A DNA stretch of 64,000 bases from Pseudomonadota bacterium (lineage in GTDB: Bacteria > Desulfobacterota > Desulfovibrionia > Desulfovibrionales > Desulfomicrobiaceae): the NCBI GenBank assembly GCA_023393525.1, contig JAEWKZ010000109.1:1-64000 (forward strand), in the 5' to 3' direction. Position numbers and translations under genes: made by a program. The notes below the pieces were generated by a model. It was not told where the DNA came from and searched no databases. It saw only the letters and a list, made by a program, of their open reading frames with translations. The stretch's first letter is position 1. Every line of letters starts with the position of its first letter. Below are positions 17,163-25,300 of this stretch, piece after piece.

Positions 17163-17579
17163 TCATTGATCTTCCCCGGCGGGCAAGATCTCCAAAACTT
17201 CCGTCTTCTCCAGCAGCGGGATGGCGTCCACTCCGCCGCAGCTGGATTTGCTGATCTGGTTGAGGCGGAATCTCAGCTCGTAGGTGCCCGGCACCGTGAA
17301 GAGAAGGCGCGAATTGGGGTATCCTGTTTGGATTTCTGGCTTTTTTCCCTCTGGCCGCTTCTCCACGTCGATATTGATCGATGCGTACATTCCTTCGGGC
17401 ACTGTGTAATCGCCCATTTCAAACGTGGCGACGAGCGGCGCGCCGACGATCCGGTCACCGGCGATGGTCAGCCCGGGGTTTGCGTCCTTGGTGCCGGTCT
17501 GGGCCCGCGTGTCGCCCGCGAGGACGGATCCGGTCACGTTCAGAGTCAGCATGATCAGCAAAATCTGAAAAATTCGCAC
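17163..17579 (-). CDS. Periplasmic protein of unknown function
   Basis: A 138-residue protein starting at GTG with GAGGTGG four bases before it. It has a clean signal peptide (IFQILLIMLTLNVTGSVLA, cleavage before GDTRAQ). The mature part looks beta-rich: VGAPLVATFEMGDYTVPEGMY, then RLLFTVPGTYELRFRLNQIS and a single-Cys SSCGGVD. It could be a small immunoglobulin-like or binding domain, but I do not recognise the family. It is divergent from the LuxR-type regulator, with TGGGTA sites in the shared promoter region, so it could belong to the same regulon. Confidence 0.7.
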   Translation of the reverse strand: MRIFQILLIMLTLNVTGSVLAGDTRAQTGTKDANPGLTIAGDRIVGAPLVATFEMGDYTVPEGMYASINIDVEKRPEGKKPEIQTGYPNSRLLFTVPGTYELRFRLNQISKSSCGGVDAIPLLEKTEVLEILPAGEDQ

Positions 17580-17652
17580 GATTCCACCTCGGTTTTTTTG
17601 TGTTGCTCGCCAATCCTTGCTGATAGGCCTTAAAAGAAATAAGACAAGCCTG

Positions 17653-17669
17653 TGGGTAGGGAGTGGGTA
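17653..17669 (-). promoter_or_regulatory. Tandem TACCCA half-sites upstream of the LuxR-type gene
   Basis: TGGGTA occurs at 17653-17658 and 17664-17669, 11 bases apart (TACCCA on the minus strand). The same half-site, again with 11-base phasing, occurs before the torD gene at 19044-19060. This suggests binding by the adjacent LuxR/NarL-type protein and autoregulation. Confidence 0.45.
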
Positions 17670-17699
17670 GAAGGGGCGCATGGGCACAAAAGGAATTCC

Positions 17700-19040
17700 A
17701 TGAAGGCACACGAATCGACTGGTTATCAGATACTGCTGCGTCTGGCGGAAGCGCATCAGGACTATTTTCTGGAGCGCTGGTCCCTGCGAATGGCCACTGC
17801 CGGATACCTCCAACACACCACGGCCAAGCGCGTCGACTGCCTTGTGGCCCTGAAAGAGTTTCTGCAGCCGCTGCTACGGCATATCGAGGAGCACGACGTT
17901 CCTGAGGAATTTTCCGCATTGCTCCGCTGTGAGACCGGCTGGGAGCGTTTCCTTATCGAATCGTCCCGGCGTCACAGATCGCGCGGTATCACTTTCGACA
18001 TGTTTCTCGGCTGTTTCAAGACCTTCGTGTACAGCCTGCTGGACGTCATCGAACAGATGGACGCCGAGTACAATCACAAGGTGGAGGCGCGCAGGCTCAT
18101 CAGGCTCTACGGCGACGCCCTTGAGGTGCTCTATCTGCAGGACTGGATCCGGACCTTTCCCGAGTTTTCAAACAGCAAGCTCGACGAGATGAACAGGTTG
18201 CTGACCCTTGAGAAGTGCCGTTTTGAAAACACGCTGAACGCAACCTCCGACCTCATCTTCGTGGTGGAGGGCAATGGCCTGGTGGCAAACATCAACGCCG
18301 CGGTAAAGGCGGTCATGGATGAGGCCTCGACGCTGAACCGCCCGATCTGGGACGTCCTTTCCCTGGAGGGCGCTTCCGTTGCGGAGTTGCTGCGCTACTA
18401 TCCGGTGGGCATCACCTGCGAGCTGGCTCCGTTTGACGAGGACGTCATCTACAGGATGCAGATCAACACCATCAACCAGGTCAGCCTGGCCAGCGACCAG
18501 TACATCTTCGTGCTGACCAACATGACCACCCAGGCCATGCAGCGCCAGACCCTGGAACGGATTGTCGACGAAAAGACCGAGGCGCTGCGCCGGGAAAAAG
18601 CGCAGCTTGAAGAGATGAACATCACGCTGCGCAACGTTTTGAAAAGCGTCGGCAAGGAACACGAAGACCACGCCAGCAACCTGGCCGCCAAGGTCAACAC
18701 CCTGGTATTGCCGGCGCTGGAACGCATCGAGTCGGAAAACGATCCCGCGATCCGCAAGGGGTATGTCACCGTCGTCAAGGACCAGCTGACGCGCCTCTTG
18801 CCCCGGGACCCTGGCGGCATGCCCCTGCTTCTCAAACTCACGCAGATGGAGATGAAAGTCTGCCAGTTCATTCAATCCGGCCACTCCAACAAGGAAATCG
18901 CCGAGCTTTTAAGCCTTTCCGTCGAAACCATCCAGACCCATCGCAAGAACATCCGCCGCAAGCTCGGACTGCTCGGCAAAAGCGTCAGCCTGTACGCCCA
19001 TCTGAACACCATGGGCGTGCACGACTCGCTGGGTACATAA
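17700..19040 (+). CDS. LuxR-family transcriptional regulator with N-terminal sensor and PAS-like region
   Basis: A 446-residue regulator. Residues about 1-150 form a helical sensor region (HQDYFLERWSLRMATAGYL...) resembling RsbR-type N-terminal domains. About 165-285 is PAS-like (ENTLNATSDLIFVVEGNGLVANINAA), and a coiled coil follows (EKTEALRREKAQLEEMNITL). The C-terminus is a LuxR/NarL helix-turn-helix (TQMEMKVCQFIQSGHSNKEIAELLSLSVETIQTHRKNIRRKLGL). There is no receiver domain, so it senses directly or through a partner. It lies immediately before the TorD/DmsABC-like operon and probably controls it. The start has AAGGAAT seven bases upstream; a GTG 48 bases earlier is in frame but falls in the half-sites. 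Confidence 0.85.
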   Translation: MKAHESTGYQILLRLAEAHQDYFLERWSLRMATAGYLQHTTAKRVDCLVALKEFLQPLLRHIEEHDVPEEFSALLRCETGWERFLIESSRRHRSRGITFDMFLGCFKTFVYSLLDVIEQMDAEYNHKVEARRLIRLYGDALEVLYLQDWIRTFPEFSNSKLDEMNRLLTLEKCRFENTLNATSDLIFVVEGNGLVANINAAVKAVMDEASTLNRPIWDVLSLEGASVAELLRYYPVGITCELAPFDEDVIYRMQINTINQVSLASDQYIFVLTNMTTQAMQRQTLERIVDEKTEALRREKAQLEEMNITLRNVLKSVGKEHEDHASNLAAKVNTLVLPALERIESENDPAIRKGYVTVVKDQLTRLLPRDPGGMPLLLKLTQMEMKVCQFIQSGHSNKEIAELLSLSVETIQTHRKNIRRKLGLLGKSVSLYAHLNTMGVHDSLGT

Positions 19041-19060
19041 AGCTACCCAATATATACCCT
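19030..19060. promoter_or_regulatory. GGGTA-N8-TACCC operator before torD
   Basis: TGGGTA (19030-19035) and TACCCA (19044-19049) form a perfect 6-bp inverted repeat with an 8-base spacer. A further TACCCT at 19055-19060 is 11 bases on, and ATTGGGATA occurs at 19096-19104. The first half overlaps the last codons of the LuxR-type gene. The site lies 85-115 bases before torD, suitable for activation of the molybdoenzyme operon. Confidence 0.5.
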
Positions 19061-19144
19061 GAATCCCGCCTGTTTATCATGGCGGCGCACCTGTAATTGG
19101 GATACAGCATAAAGAACTCTTTCCCATTACCGAGGTGCGCCCGC

Positions 19145-19714
19145 ATGAACGACGCATGTATCGCTTCCCTGGAAGGCCTGCGCGATTTCTTTTCCGCATG
19201 TAACGCCATCGAACTCAAGGATGCGGCCGGCCGCATTGGCGGAAGCGTCGATGCGGCCGTTTTGTCCGCTACGGACTGGACAGCGGTGGAGTATGAATTC
19301 AACCGCCTGTTCGTAGGTCCAGCCGCCGTGCCCGCTCCTCCCTATGCATCCGCCTATTGCGAATCCGACCGCGTGCTGATGGGCAAAGCGGCCTTGGAGG
19401 CCCGCGAGCTTTATCACCAGCTCGGGCTGGCCGCGCCGCAGGAGGGCGTCATCCCGGACGATCATCTGGCCTATGAGCTGGAGGCGATGATCGTCCTGAA
19501 AAGCGCTCTTGGCGCGGACACCCCCTCTGTACCGGACACGGTGGCCCGGCACGCGTGGTTCGTGCGCGAGCATCTGGCCCGGTGGCTTCCGCCCTTTATC
19601 CTAGCGACCAGAACACACGCGTCCGCAGGCGGGGTCATCGCCCTGGCCGCGGACGCTCTTGCCGCGTGGTTCGACAACGAACTCAACACCATTGCTGCCT
19701 CGCGTCCGGAGTGA
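19145..19714 (+). CDS. TorD/DmsD-type molybdoenzyme maturation chaperone
   Basis: A 189-residue all-helical protein with the TorD-family core YEFNRLFVGPAAVPAPPYASAY (the hallmark E-Y-x-R-L-F-x-G-P-PYES-type motif) and a later PDDHLAYELEAMIVL. These chaperones bind the Tat signal and apoprotein of DMSO-reductase-family enzymes during molybdopterin insertion. It is followed 29 bases later by the catalytic subunit gene that carries a Tat signal, which supports the role. The start was chosen at MNDACIAS, preceded by GAGGTG. Confidence 0.88.
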   Translation: MNDACIASLEGLRDFFSACNAIELKDAAGRIGGSVDAAVLSATDWTAVEYEFNRLFVGPAAVPAPPYASAYCESDRVLMGKAALEARELYHQLGLAAPQEGVIPDDHLAYELEAMIVLKSALGADTPSVPDTVARHAWFVREHLARWLPPFILATRTHASAGGVIALAADALAAWFDNELNTIAASRPE

Positions 19715-19743
19715 CCGGGCAGGCGACCTTCAAGGAGGATTGT

Positions 19744-21996
19744 ATGTCTCAAAAAACAAGAGCGCTCAGCAGGCGTCAGTTCCTGAAAGGGATCTCCGTG
19801 GCCGGAGCGGCCTCGCTGCTCCCGCTTCGGCTATTGATGCCGTATTCCGCCGAGGCCGCGACGGCCTTCAGGGAGCAGGATTTCCAGATCTTCAGGAACG
19901 CCTGCCCCAGGAACTGCTACGACACCTGTTCCATCAAGACGTACGTCAAGGACGGGGTGGTCAAGTTCATCGAGGGCGCGCAGGAGTCCACCTTCACCAA
20001 GGGCGGCCTGTGCGTGAAGGGGTATGCCTATCCCCGGCGGGTCTACAGCCCGGACCGGATCAAGTACCCCATGGTGCAGGACGGACGTCGTTCGGGCAAC
20101 TGGCGACGCGTTTCGTGGGACGAGGCCATGGACCGCATCGCCGGCAAAATCCTTGAAATCAAGAAAAAGGACGGCAACCTGCTGGGAATGGGTCTAACCA
20201 AGTATTCCGGCAACTTCGGCATCACCAACTACGGCGTCGAGGGCATGATGTCGTCGCTCGGCTACACCACCCGTTTTGTGGGCACGCCCTGCTGGCCGGC
20301 CGGCATCGACGCGCAGAACTACGACCTTGGCGACATGTGGTGCAACGACCCCGAGGACATGGTCAAATCCAGGTACGTCATCATCTGGGGCGCCAATCCC
20401 GCGTGGTGTTCGGTGCATTCCATGAAATACGTGAACGAGGCGAAACGTCGCGGCGCGAAAGTCGTGGTCATCGATCCCATATTCACTCAGACCGCGGCCA
20501 AGGGGGATGTCTACTGGCAGCCCGAAACGTCGAGCGATGGCGCCCTGGCCCTGGGCATGGCCCGCCACATTCTGGACCAGGGCCTGGTGGACAACGATTT
20601 CGTGAACACCCACGCCATCGGGTTCGCCGAATTCGCCGCCTATCTGCGCGAAAACGTGACCGTGGAGTGGGCGTCGCAGGTCAGCGGCATCCCTGCCGTG
20701 CAGATACGGGAAGTGGCCGAGGAGTTCGCCACCGCTGATCCGGCCACGATCTGGATCGGCTACGGGATGCAGCGGCACACCAACGGCGGCGCCTCCGTCC
20801 GCGCCATCGACGCGCTGGTCGCCATGACCGGCAATGTCGGCAAGGAAGGCGGCGGGGCGCGCTACGGCCATCTGCGCACGTGGGGCTTCAACTACCACGC
20901 GCTGCTCCAGAAGCAGCCTGAAGGCTCCACGGGTTTCATCGGGGCGACCGGCCCCAAGGGCGAGTTCGACTTCACCAAGGGCGAGGCGGCCAGTTTCACG
21001 GACCGCACCGTGAACATCAACAAGACCGCCCAGGCCATCCTGGATGCCAAGGACCCCGTTTTGCGGATGCTGTGGGTGTCGTGCAAGAATCCCTTTGCCC
21101 AGGACTTCGACCGGCCAAAGCTGGAGAAGGCCTTCGACACGCTGGAGATGGTCGTCTCGGTGGAGCAGTTCTTCACCGAAACGGTGAGCAACTCGGACAT
21201 CGTGCTGCCGGTGACCACGCTGTTCGAGGAGTGGACCGTCAACGCTTCCTACTGGCATTACTGGGTGGGCATCAACGAGCAGGCCATAAAGCCCATGTAC
21301 GAGACCAAATCGAATATAGAGATCGCGGCCCTGCTCTCCAAAAAGATGAACCAGCTCTCGCCCGGATCGTGCACGTTCCCGCAGGACATCGACACCAGGG
21401 AGTGGCTGGAGAAGGAATTCAACCAGGGCATCTACGACTACCTAGGCATCAAGCACTGGACCGACCTCAAAAACGGCCCCGTCAAGGCAAAGCTCGCCTC
21501 CTCCGCCTCCTGGAGCGACATGAAGTTCGGCACGCCCTCAGGAAAGTACGAGTTTCAGTCCGAACTGTGCCAACAGAATGGCCATGACGCTCTGCCTAGA
21601 TACAAGGAAGGGCGCAAGCCGTATGATGAATTCAGGCTGCTGACGCCGCATACGAAGTTCGGCCTGCACTCCCAGTTCGTCAATCTCGACTGGATGCAGG
21701 AGTTCAACAAGGAACCGTTCCTCTACATGCATCCCGATGATGCGCAGGAAAAGAAGATTGCCGACCTTGATACGGTGCGTGTCTTCAACAAGGTTGGAGA
21801 GCTTCGGATCAAGGTCAAGCTGACCAGCAACGTCGCCAAGAAAAGCCTGGTCATGTATGAGGCATGGTTTGGGGCTGGAAACGACTTCAACGTCCAGAAT
21901 CTGGTGGACGACGAGTCCTCCGACATGGGCGCATACAAGACCGGAGCGCCCGGCGTCGCCATACATGGCCAGTTTGCCAATGTTGAACGGGTCTAA
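19744..21996 (+). CDS. DMSO-reductase-family molybdopterin oxidoreductase, catalytic subunit
   Basis: A 750-residue Tat-exported enzyme. The twin-arginine signal SRRQFLKG is at residues 9-16. Cys54, Cys58, Cys62 and Cys90 form a C-x3-C-x3-C-x27-C [4Fe-4S] site. Cys183 in VGTPCWPAGID is at a plausible molybdenum-ligand position. The C-terminal molybdopterin-dinucleotide-binding domain starts about residue 625 (RLLTPHTKFGLHSQF). With a TorD chaperone before it and DmsB- and DmsC-like genes after it, this is a three-subunit quinol-linked complex. The acceptor (DMSO, polysulfide, tetrathionate or another) cannot be decided. A Cys ligand would separate it from Ser-type DMSO reductase. The start has an ideal AAGGAGG site. 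Confidence 0.88.
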   Translation: MSQKTRALSRRQFLKGISVAGAASLLPLRLLMPYSAEAATAFREQDFQIFRNACPRNCYDTCSIKTYVKDGVVKFIEGAQESTFTKGGLCVKGYAYPRRVYSPDRIKYPMVQDGRRSGNWRRVSWDEAMDRIAGKILEIKKKDGNLLGMGLTKYSGNFGITNYGVEGMMSSLGYTTRFVGTPCWPAGIDAQNYDLGDMWCNDPEDMVKSRYVIIWGANPAWCSVHSMKYVNEAKRRGAKVVVIDPIFTQTAAKGDVYWQPETSSDGALALGMARHILDQGLVDNDFVNTHAIGFAEFAAYLRENVTVEWASQVSGIPAVQIREVAEEFATADPATIWIGYGMQRHTNGGASVRAIDALVAMTGNVGKEGGGARYGHLRTWGFNYHALLQKQPEGSTGFIGATGPKGEFDFTKGEAASFTDRTVNINKTAQAILDAKDPVLRMLWVSCKNPFAQDFDRPKLEKAFDTLEMVVSVEQFFTETVSNSDIVLPVTTLFEEWTVNASYWHYWVGINEQAIKPMYETKSNIEIAALLSKKMNQLSPGSCTFPQDIDTREWLEKEFNQGIYDYLGIKHWTDLKNGPVKAKLASSASWSDMKFGTPSGKYEFQSELCQQNGHDALPRYKEGRKPYDEFRLLTPHTKFGLHSQFVNLDWMQEFNKEPFLYMHPDDAQEKKIADLDTVRVFNKVGELRIKVKLTSNVAKKSLVMYEAWFGAGNDFNVQNLVDDESSDMGAYKTGAPGVAIHGQFANVERV

Positions 21997-22008
21997 GGAG
22001 TGAATGCA

Positions 22009-22566
22009 ATGAAGAAACAATATGCTTTTTTAGTGGATTCGGAGCGATGCATCGGCTGCTTCACCTGCGCCATGGCCTGTCGCAACTATTACCAGCAGGA
22101 AAAGGGCGTTGTATGGAGGCATGTCTACCCGCTCAACGAAGAAATATATCCGCATCGGGAACGGGCTTTTTTCTCGCTGGCCTGCAACCATTGCGAAAAT
22201 CCGACCTGCCTCAACGTGTGTCCGGTGGAAGCCTACACCAAGCGCGAGGACGGGGTTGTCGTCCACCATCAGGAAAAGTGCATCGGCTGCGGAAACTGCA
22301 TCCGCTCATGCCCTTACGGCGCCCCGGTGTACAACCCGGTGGAGAAGCGCGCCGAGAAATGCAGCTTCTGCCACGAGCGTCTTGACGCGGGACTGCTCCC
22401 GGCCTGCGTGCAAAGCTGCCCCACGGAGGCGCTCAAACTTGTGGATCTGGCGACTCTCGAGCCCGGGAACCATGTCCAGTTTCCTCCCGGATTCCCGAAA
22501 AACGACAAGGTGAACCCTTCCACCCGGTTCATCCTGCCCAAAGTTCCGACAATGGTAAGGAGGTAG
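22009..22566 (+). CDS. DmsB-like four-cluster ferredoxin subunit
   Basis: A 185-residue iron-sulfur protein with four Cys groups: CIGCFTCAMAC, CNHCENPTCLNVCP, CIGCGNCIRSCP and CSFCHERL...CVQSCP. These are the four [4Fe-4S] clusters of DmsB/PsrB/NrfC-type electron-transfer subunits. It passes electrons between the membrane anchor and the catalytic subunit. No signal peptide is present, as usual for subunits that ride out with the Tat-exported partner. The start is ATG at 22009, 8 bases after AAGGAG; an in-frame GTG at 22000 is less likely. Confidence 0.9.
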   Translation: MKKQYAFLVDSERCIGCFTCAMACRNYYQQEKGVVWRHVYPLNEEIYPHRERAFFSLACNHCENPTCLNVCPVEAYTKREDGVVVHHQEKCIGCGNCIRSCPYGAPVYNPVEKRAEKCSFCHERLDAGLLPACVQSCPTEALKLVDLATLEPGNHVQFPPGFPKNDKVNPSTRFILPKVPTMVRR

Positions 22567-22568
22567 GC

Positions 22569-23366
22569 ATGCAATCCATGGAATTACCACTGGTCCTGTT
22601 CACGGTGCTCTCCCAGGCCGCCATTGGCCTTGTCCTCATGAACGCCGTGCGTCAGTGTCGCTGCGCAGGCCCCGGCGAGGGCAACGTCCGCAGGGAATGG
22701 ACGCTGATCGCGGCCTTCATGGGGGTCGGCATCGCGGCGTCTCTCTTTCATCTCGGCCATCCTCTTGAATCGTACCGGGCGCTTGCGCATCTTGAAAAGG
22801 CATGGCTCAGCCGCGAGGTGCTCGCGGCGGGGATCTTTTTGGCGCTGGCGGTGCTCGCCGCATTCACGGCGCGGGGAAAGGGTTCTCCCGTGCTGGTGTG
22901 GGCGGCGATCCTGGCCGGGCTGGCGGTGCTGCTGGCCTCGGGCATGACCTATGCCCCGCCCGCGCTGCCGGCGGTGAACAACGCCTTGCCCACGGTCTTT
23001 TTTCTTATCTCCGCCGTGGTTCTGGGTGCCGGGTTCGCAAGCTGGTTCGCCGGGGCGGAAAGTCAGCCGCTGCTGGCGCGCATATTCGTGACGGCCCTCG
23101 TGGTCGGCCTGGTCGTGCGCCTCACCGTGCCCTGCGCCTGGCTCTCCGGTTCGGAAGTCATGCGCCAGACGGGCATGGCCTGGCTTGGCTCTCCGCTGTA
23201 CTGGGCCCATGTCGCGCTCATGGCGGCGTGTCTGGGCGTTTTGTGGAAGAACCGGACAATTCCGGTCTGGCTCCCCATCCTGGCCCTGGTCGCCGAACTG
23301 GCGGGCCGAGCGGTGTTCTTTTCCCAAACCATCCATACGGCCATGAATATCGGCGGCGTGTACTGA
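22569..23366 (+). CDS. DmsC-like membrane anchor subunit
   Basis: A 265-residue protein with about eight hydrophobic segments. The N-terminus ELPLVLFTVLSQAAIGLVLMN and the HLGHPLESYRALAHLEKAWLSREVL stretch are DmsC family features. It anchors the complex in the inner membrane and exchanges electrons with the quinone pool. The gene starts 2 bases after the iron-sulfur subunit stop with a GTAAGGAGG ribosome-binding site, so the operon is tightly coupled. It is the last gene of the operon. Confidence 0.88.
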   Translation: MQSMELPLVLFTVLSQAAIGLVLMNAVRQCRCAGPGEGNVRREWTLIAAFMGVGIAASLFHLGHPLESYRALAHLEKAWLSREVLAAGIFLALAVLAAFTARGKGSPVLVWAAILAGLAVLLASGMTYAPPALPAVNNALPTVFFLISAVVLGAGFASWFAGAESQPLLARIFVTALVVGLVVRLTVPCAWLSGSEVMRQTGMAWLGSPLYWAHVALMAACLGVLWKNRTIPVWLPILALVAELAGRAVFFSQTIHTAMNIGGVY

Positions 23367-23377
23367 TCCCTTGCCAA

Positions 23378-23409
23378 GCGGGTGCGCAGCTTACGGGCTG
23401 CGCACCCGC
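23378..23409 (+). terminator. Stem-loop at the end of the molybdoenzyme operon
   Basis: A perfect 12-bp stem GCGGGTGCGCAG/CTGCGCACCCGC with an 8-base loop, 12 bases after the dmsC-like stop. No T run follows, so it is an end-protecting structure or a weak terminator. Confidence 0.55.
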
Positions 23410-23447
23410 GACATCTACGCAGCGATCCACCTCCGATCTGGCCCTCT

Positions 23448-23467
23448 ATATATCCTGTCTGATATAT
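23448..23467. promoter_or_regulatory. Inverted repeat ATATATC-N6-GATATAT upstream of hipB
   Basis: A perfect 7-bp inverted repeat with a 6-base spacer in an AT-rich patch about 190 bases before hipB. HipB-type regulators bind inverted repeats of roughly this size, but the distance from the promoter makes this only a candidate. Confidence 0.3.
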
Positions 23468-23622
23468 CTAACTGATTTCGCTACAATTTCTTCTCGCCTG
23501 CGCCCCCCCCCCGGCGTTTGTATTGTCCCTCTATAATCAGTTTGATGTGCGATGTGAGACACTCTTCGCAGGATCGTCCTAGCACGATCGTTGCCAAGTT
23601 GAGGTGTAATGAATGATTCATA

Positions 23623-23651
23623 TTGCGTAAATAAGTTTAAAGACATATATA
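23623..23651 (+). promoter_or_regulatory. hipBA promoter
   Basis: TTGCGT (23623-23628), a 17-base spacer, then TATATA (23646-23651). The expected transcription start is about 6-8 bases downstream, essentially at the hipB ATG (23658). No Shine-Dalgarno is present there, which suggests a leaderless hipB message. Confidence 0.55.
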
Positions 23652-23657
23652 TATTGC

Positions 23658-23999
23658 ATGTCACCCAAAAAAACGTTCGCCCACGACCTTCCGGGGAGCC
23701 CCGCCGCCAATCTTGAGCGCCTGGGGCGCAACATTCGCGCCGCACGGAAGCTGCGGGCCTTAAGCATGCAGGATCTCGCCGCGCGCACTATGACCACGCG
23801 CGAGACCATCCGCCGCCTGGAAAACGGGCATCCCGGTGTGTCTCTCGGGGTGCTGGCCCATGTCCTGTGGGTTCTGCAGCTCGATGACCAGCTTGGCGGC
23901 ATGGCGTCCCTGGAATCCGACCCTGTAGGCAGGGCCATGGCCGTGAGCAGGCTGCCGCGACGCGTCGCAACGGAGGTGAGCAATGACCTCGACTTCTGA
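23658..23999 (+). CDS. hipB: HipB-like antitoxin / XRE repressor
   Basis: A 113-residue protein with a helix-turn-helix of the XRE type (about 22-78: NLERLGRNIRAARKLRALSMQDLAARTMTTRETIRRLENG). It overlaps hipA by 17 bases, the usual antitoxin-first order. It should bind and neutralise the HipA kinase and repress the pair. The ATG has no ribosome-binding site and sits at the predicted transcription start, so translation may be leaderless. It begins an accessory patch of unusual composition. Confidence 0.8.
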   Translation: MSPKKTFAHDLPGSPAANLERLGRNIRAARKLRALSMQDLAARTMTTRETIRRLENGHPGVSLGVLAHVLWVLQLDDQLGGMASLESDPVGRAMAVSRLPRRVATEVSNDLDF

Positions 24000-25239
24000 G
24001 CGGGCCGTGGTCTTCATCCGCCTGTCCGGCATGAACTACGTTCCGGCGGGGCTGCTCCGGCATGAGGACCGGGCGTATTTCTTCCGCTACGGCCGCCGGT
24101 ATCTGCAGCGGCCGGACGCCATTCCCCTTGATCCGGCCCGGATGCCCCTGGCCGACATGGAGTTTTCCGGAAGCACCCTTTTCAGCGCCCTGCGCGACGC
24201 CGCCCCGGACCGCTGGGGCCGCAAAGTGCTGGGACTACTGGCTGGCCGCGCCCCTGGAACCCTGAGCGAGTTCGAGGTCCTGACGGAGGCCCATCACCCG
24301 CAGCGCATGGGCGCACTGGCCTTCGGCCCCACGCCGGACGGTCCGGCGTCCCTGGCTCCCTGGGCCACGGGCGATGCGTTTTGCATGGTGCCCGAAGACC
24401 TGGGGCGGGTGGCGGCCATCGTCGCCCGCGTCGATGAGGTCGAGGACGACGAGGAGCTCGATGCCGTGCGAAGCGGCATGCCTGAAGACGCGTTCCTGAC
24501 GGCCCTGGCCTCCAGCCTGTCCCTGGGCGGCGCCAGGCCCAAGGCCATGGTCACCCTGGACGGAACGTCCTGGATCGCCAAATTCTCCAAACGCGGGGAT
24601 CCGTGGCGCGAACCCGTAGTCGAGCACGCGACCATGACCCTGGCCGCCCGCTGCGGCATCACGGTCGCATCGACCCGGCTGATGGAACTGGACGGGCATT
24701 TCGTCCTGCTGGTCGAGCGTTTCGACCGCCTCAGCGGCGGCTCGCGGCACGTCATTTCGGGCTTCACGGTGACAGGGGCCAAGGAAGACGGCGACTGGGG
24801 CAGCTATCAGAACCTGGCCGAACAGGCCCGCAGGCTTGGCGACGCGGACTCTGGCCCCGAGATATTCCGTCGCATGGCCTTCAACGCCCTGTGTTCGAAC
24901 CGGGACGACCACCTGCGCAACCACGCCTTTTTCGTCTCGCGCAAAGCCATCGCCATGACCCCGGCCTACGACCTGGTGCCCTCCGCCATCCGCTTCAGGC
25001 AATGGAACCTGTCCCTGCACTGCGGACTGGAAGGCCGCGCGGCCACGCGGTCCAATATCCTGAGCGATGTCCGGCCCTTCGGGCTCAGCGAACGTGAGGC
25101 ACGAAGAATCTGGGAAGAAATGCGGGAAACGACCGCAGGCTGGCGAGAGCATTTCGCCGGGCACGGCGTGACGAAGCGGGAAATGGAGGAACTTAGGCAC
25201 CGCTTCGCATTGGCGGAAGCTGCATCAACGGGCACATAG
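23983..25239 (+). CDS. hipA: HipA-like serine/threonine kinase toxin
   Basis: A 418-residue HipA-family protein. The N-terminal subdomain has YFFRYGRRYL and FSGSTLFSALRDAAPDRWGRKVL. The ATP-binding loop is SLGGARPKAMV, and the catalytic region FNALCSNRDDHLRNHAFF holds the N-x-D-D-H-x-x-N motif. TPAYDLVPS is the metal-binding DLVP-type motif. HipA of E. coli phosphorylates glutamyl-tRNA synthetase; the target here is unknown. All catalytic residues appear intact, so it should be active. Start overlaps hipB. Confidence 0.85.
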   Translation: MTSTSERAVVFIRLSGMNYVPAGLLRHEDRAYFFRYGRRYLQRPDAIPLDPARMPLADMEFSGSTLFSALRDAAPDRWGRKVLGLLAGRAPGTLSEFEVLTEAHHPQRMGALAFGPTPDGPASLAPWATGDAFCMVPEDLGRVAAIVARVDEVEDDEELDAVRSGMPEDAFLTALASSLSLGGARPKAMVTLDGTSWIAKFSKRGDPWREPVVEHATMTLAARCGITVASTRLMELDGHFVLLVERFDRLSGGSRHVISGFTVTGAKEDGDWGSYQNLAEQARRLGDADSGPEIFRRMAFNALCSNRDDHLRNHAFFVSRKAIAMTPAYDLVPSAIRFRQWNLSLHCGLEGRAATRSNILSDVRPFGLSEREARRIWEEMRETTAGWREHFAGHGVTKREMEELRHRFALAEAASTGT

Positions 25240-25280
25240 CCCGGAATCCTTTTTTGGCCATGAAATGACGCAAATCCAAA

Positions 25281-25300
25281 AATTCAAGATTTAAGATCTG
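25281..25300 (-). repeat. Left inverted repeat of AT-rich segment
   Basis: Read on the minus strand it is CAGATCTT-A-AAT-C-TTGA. It matches the inverted partner at 26185-26201 at 15 of 17 positions and is related to the repeats around the transposase remnant at 16.7-17.1 kb. It lies exactly where composition switches from GC-rich to AT-rich and encodes the last codons and stop of the AT-rich gene. Confidence 0.5.
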
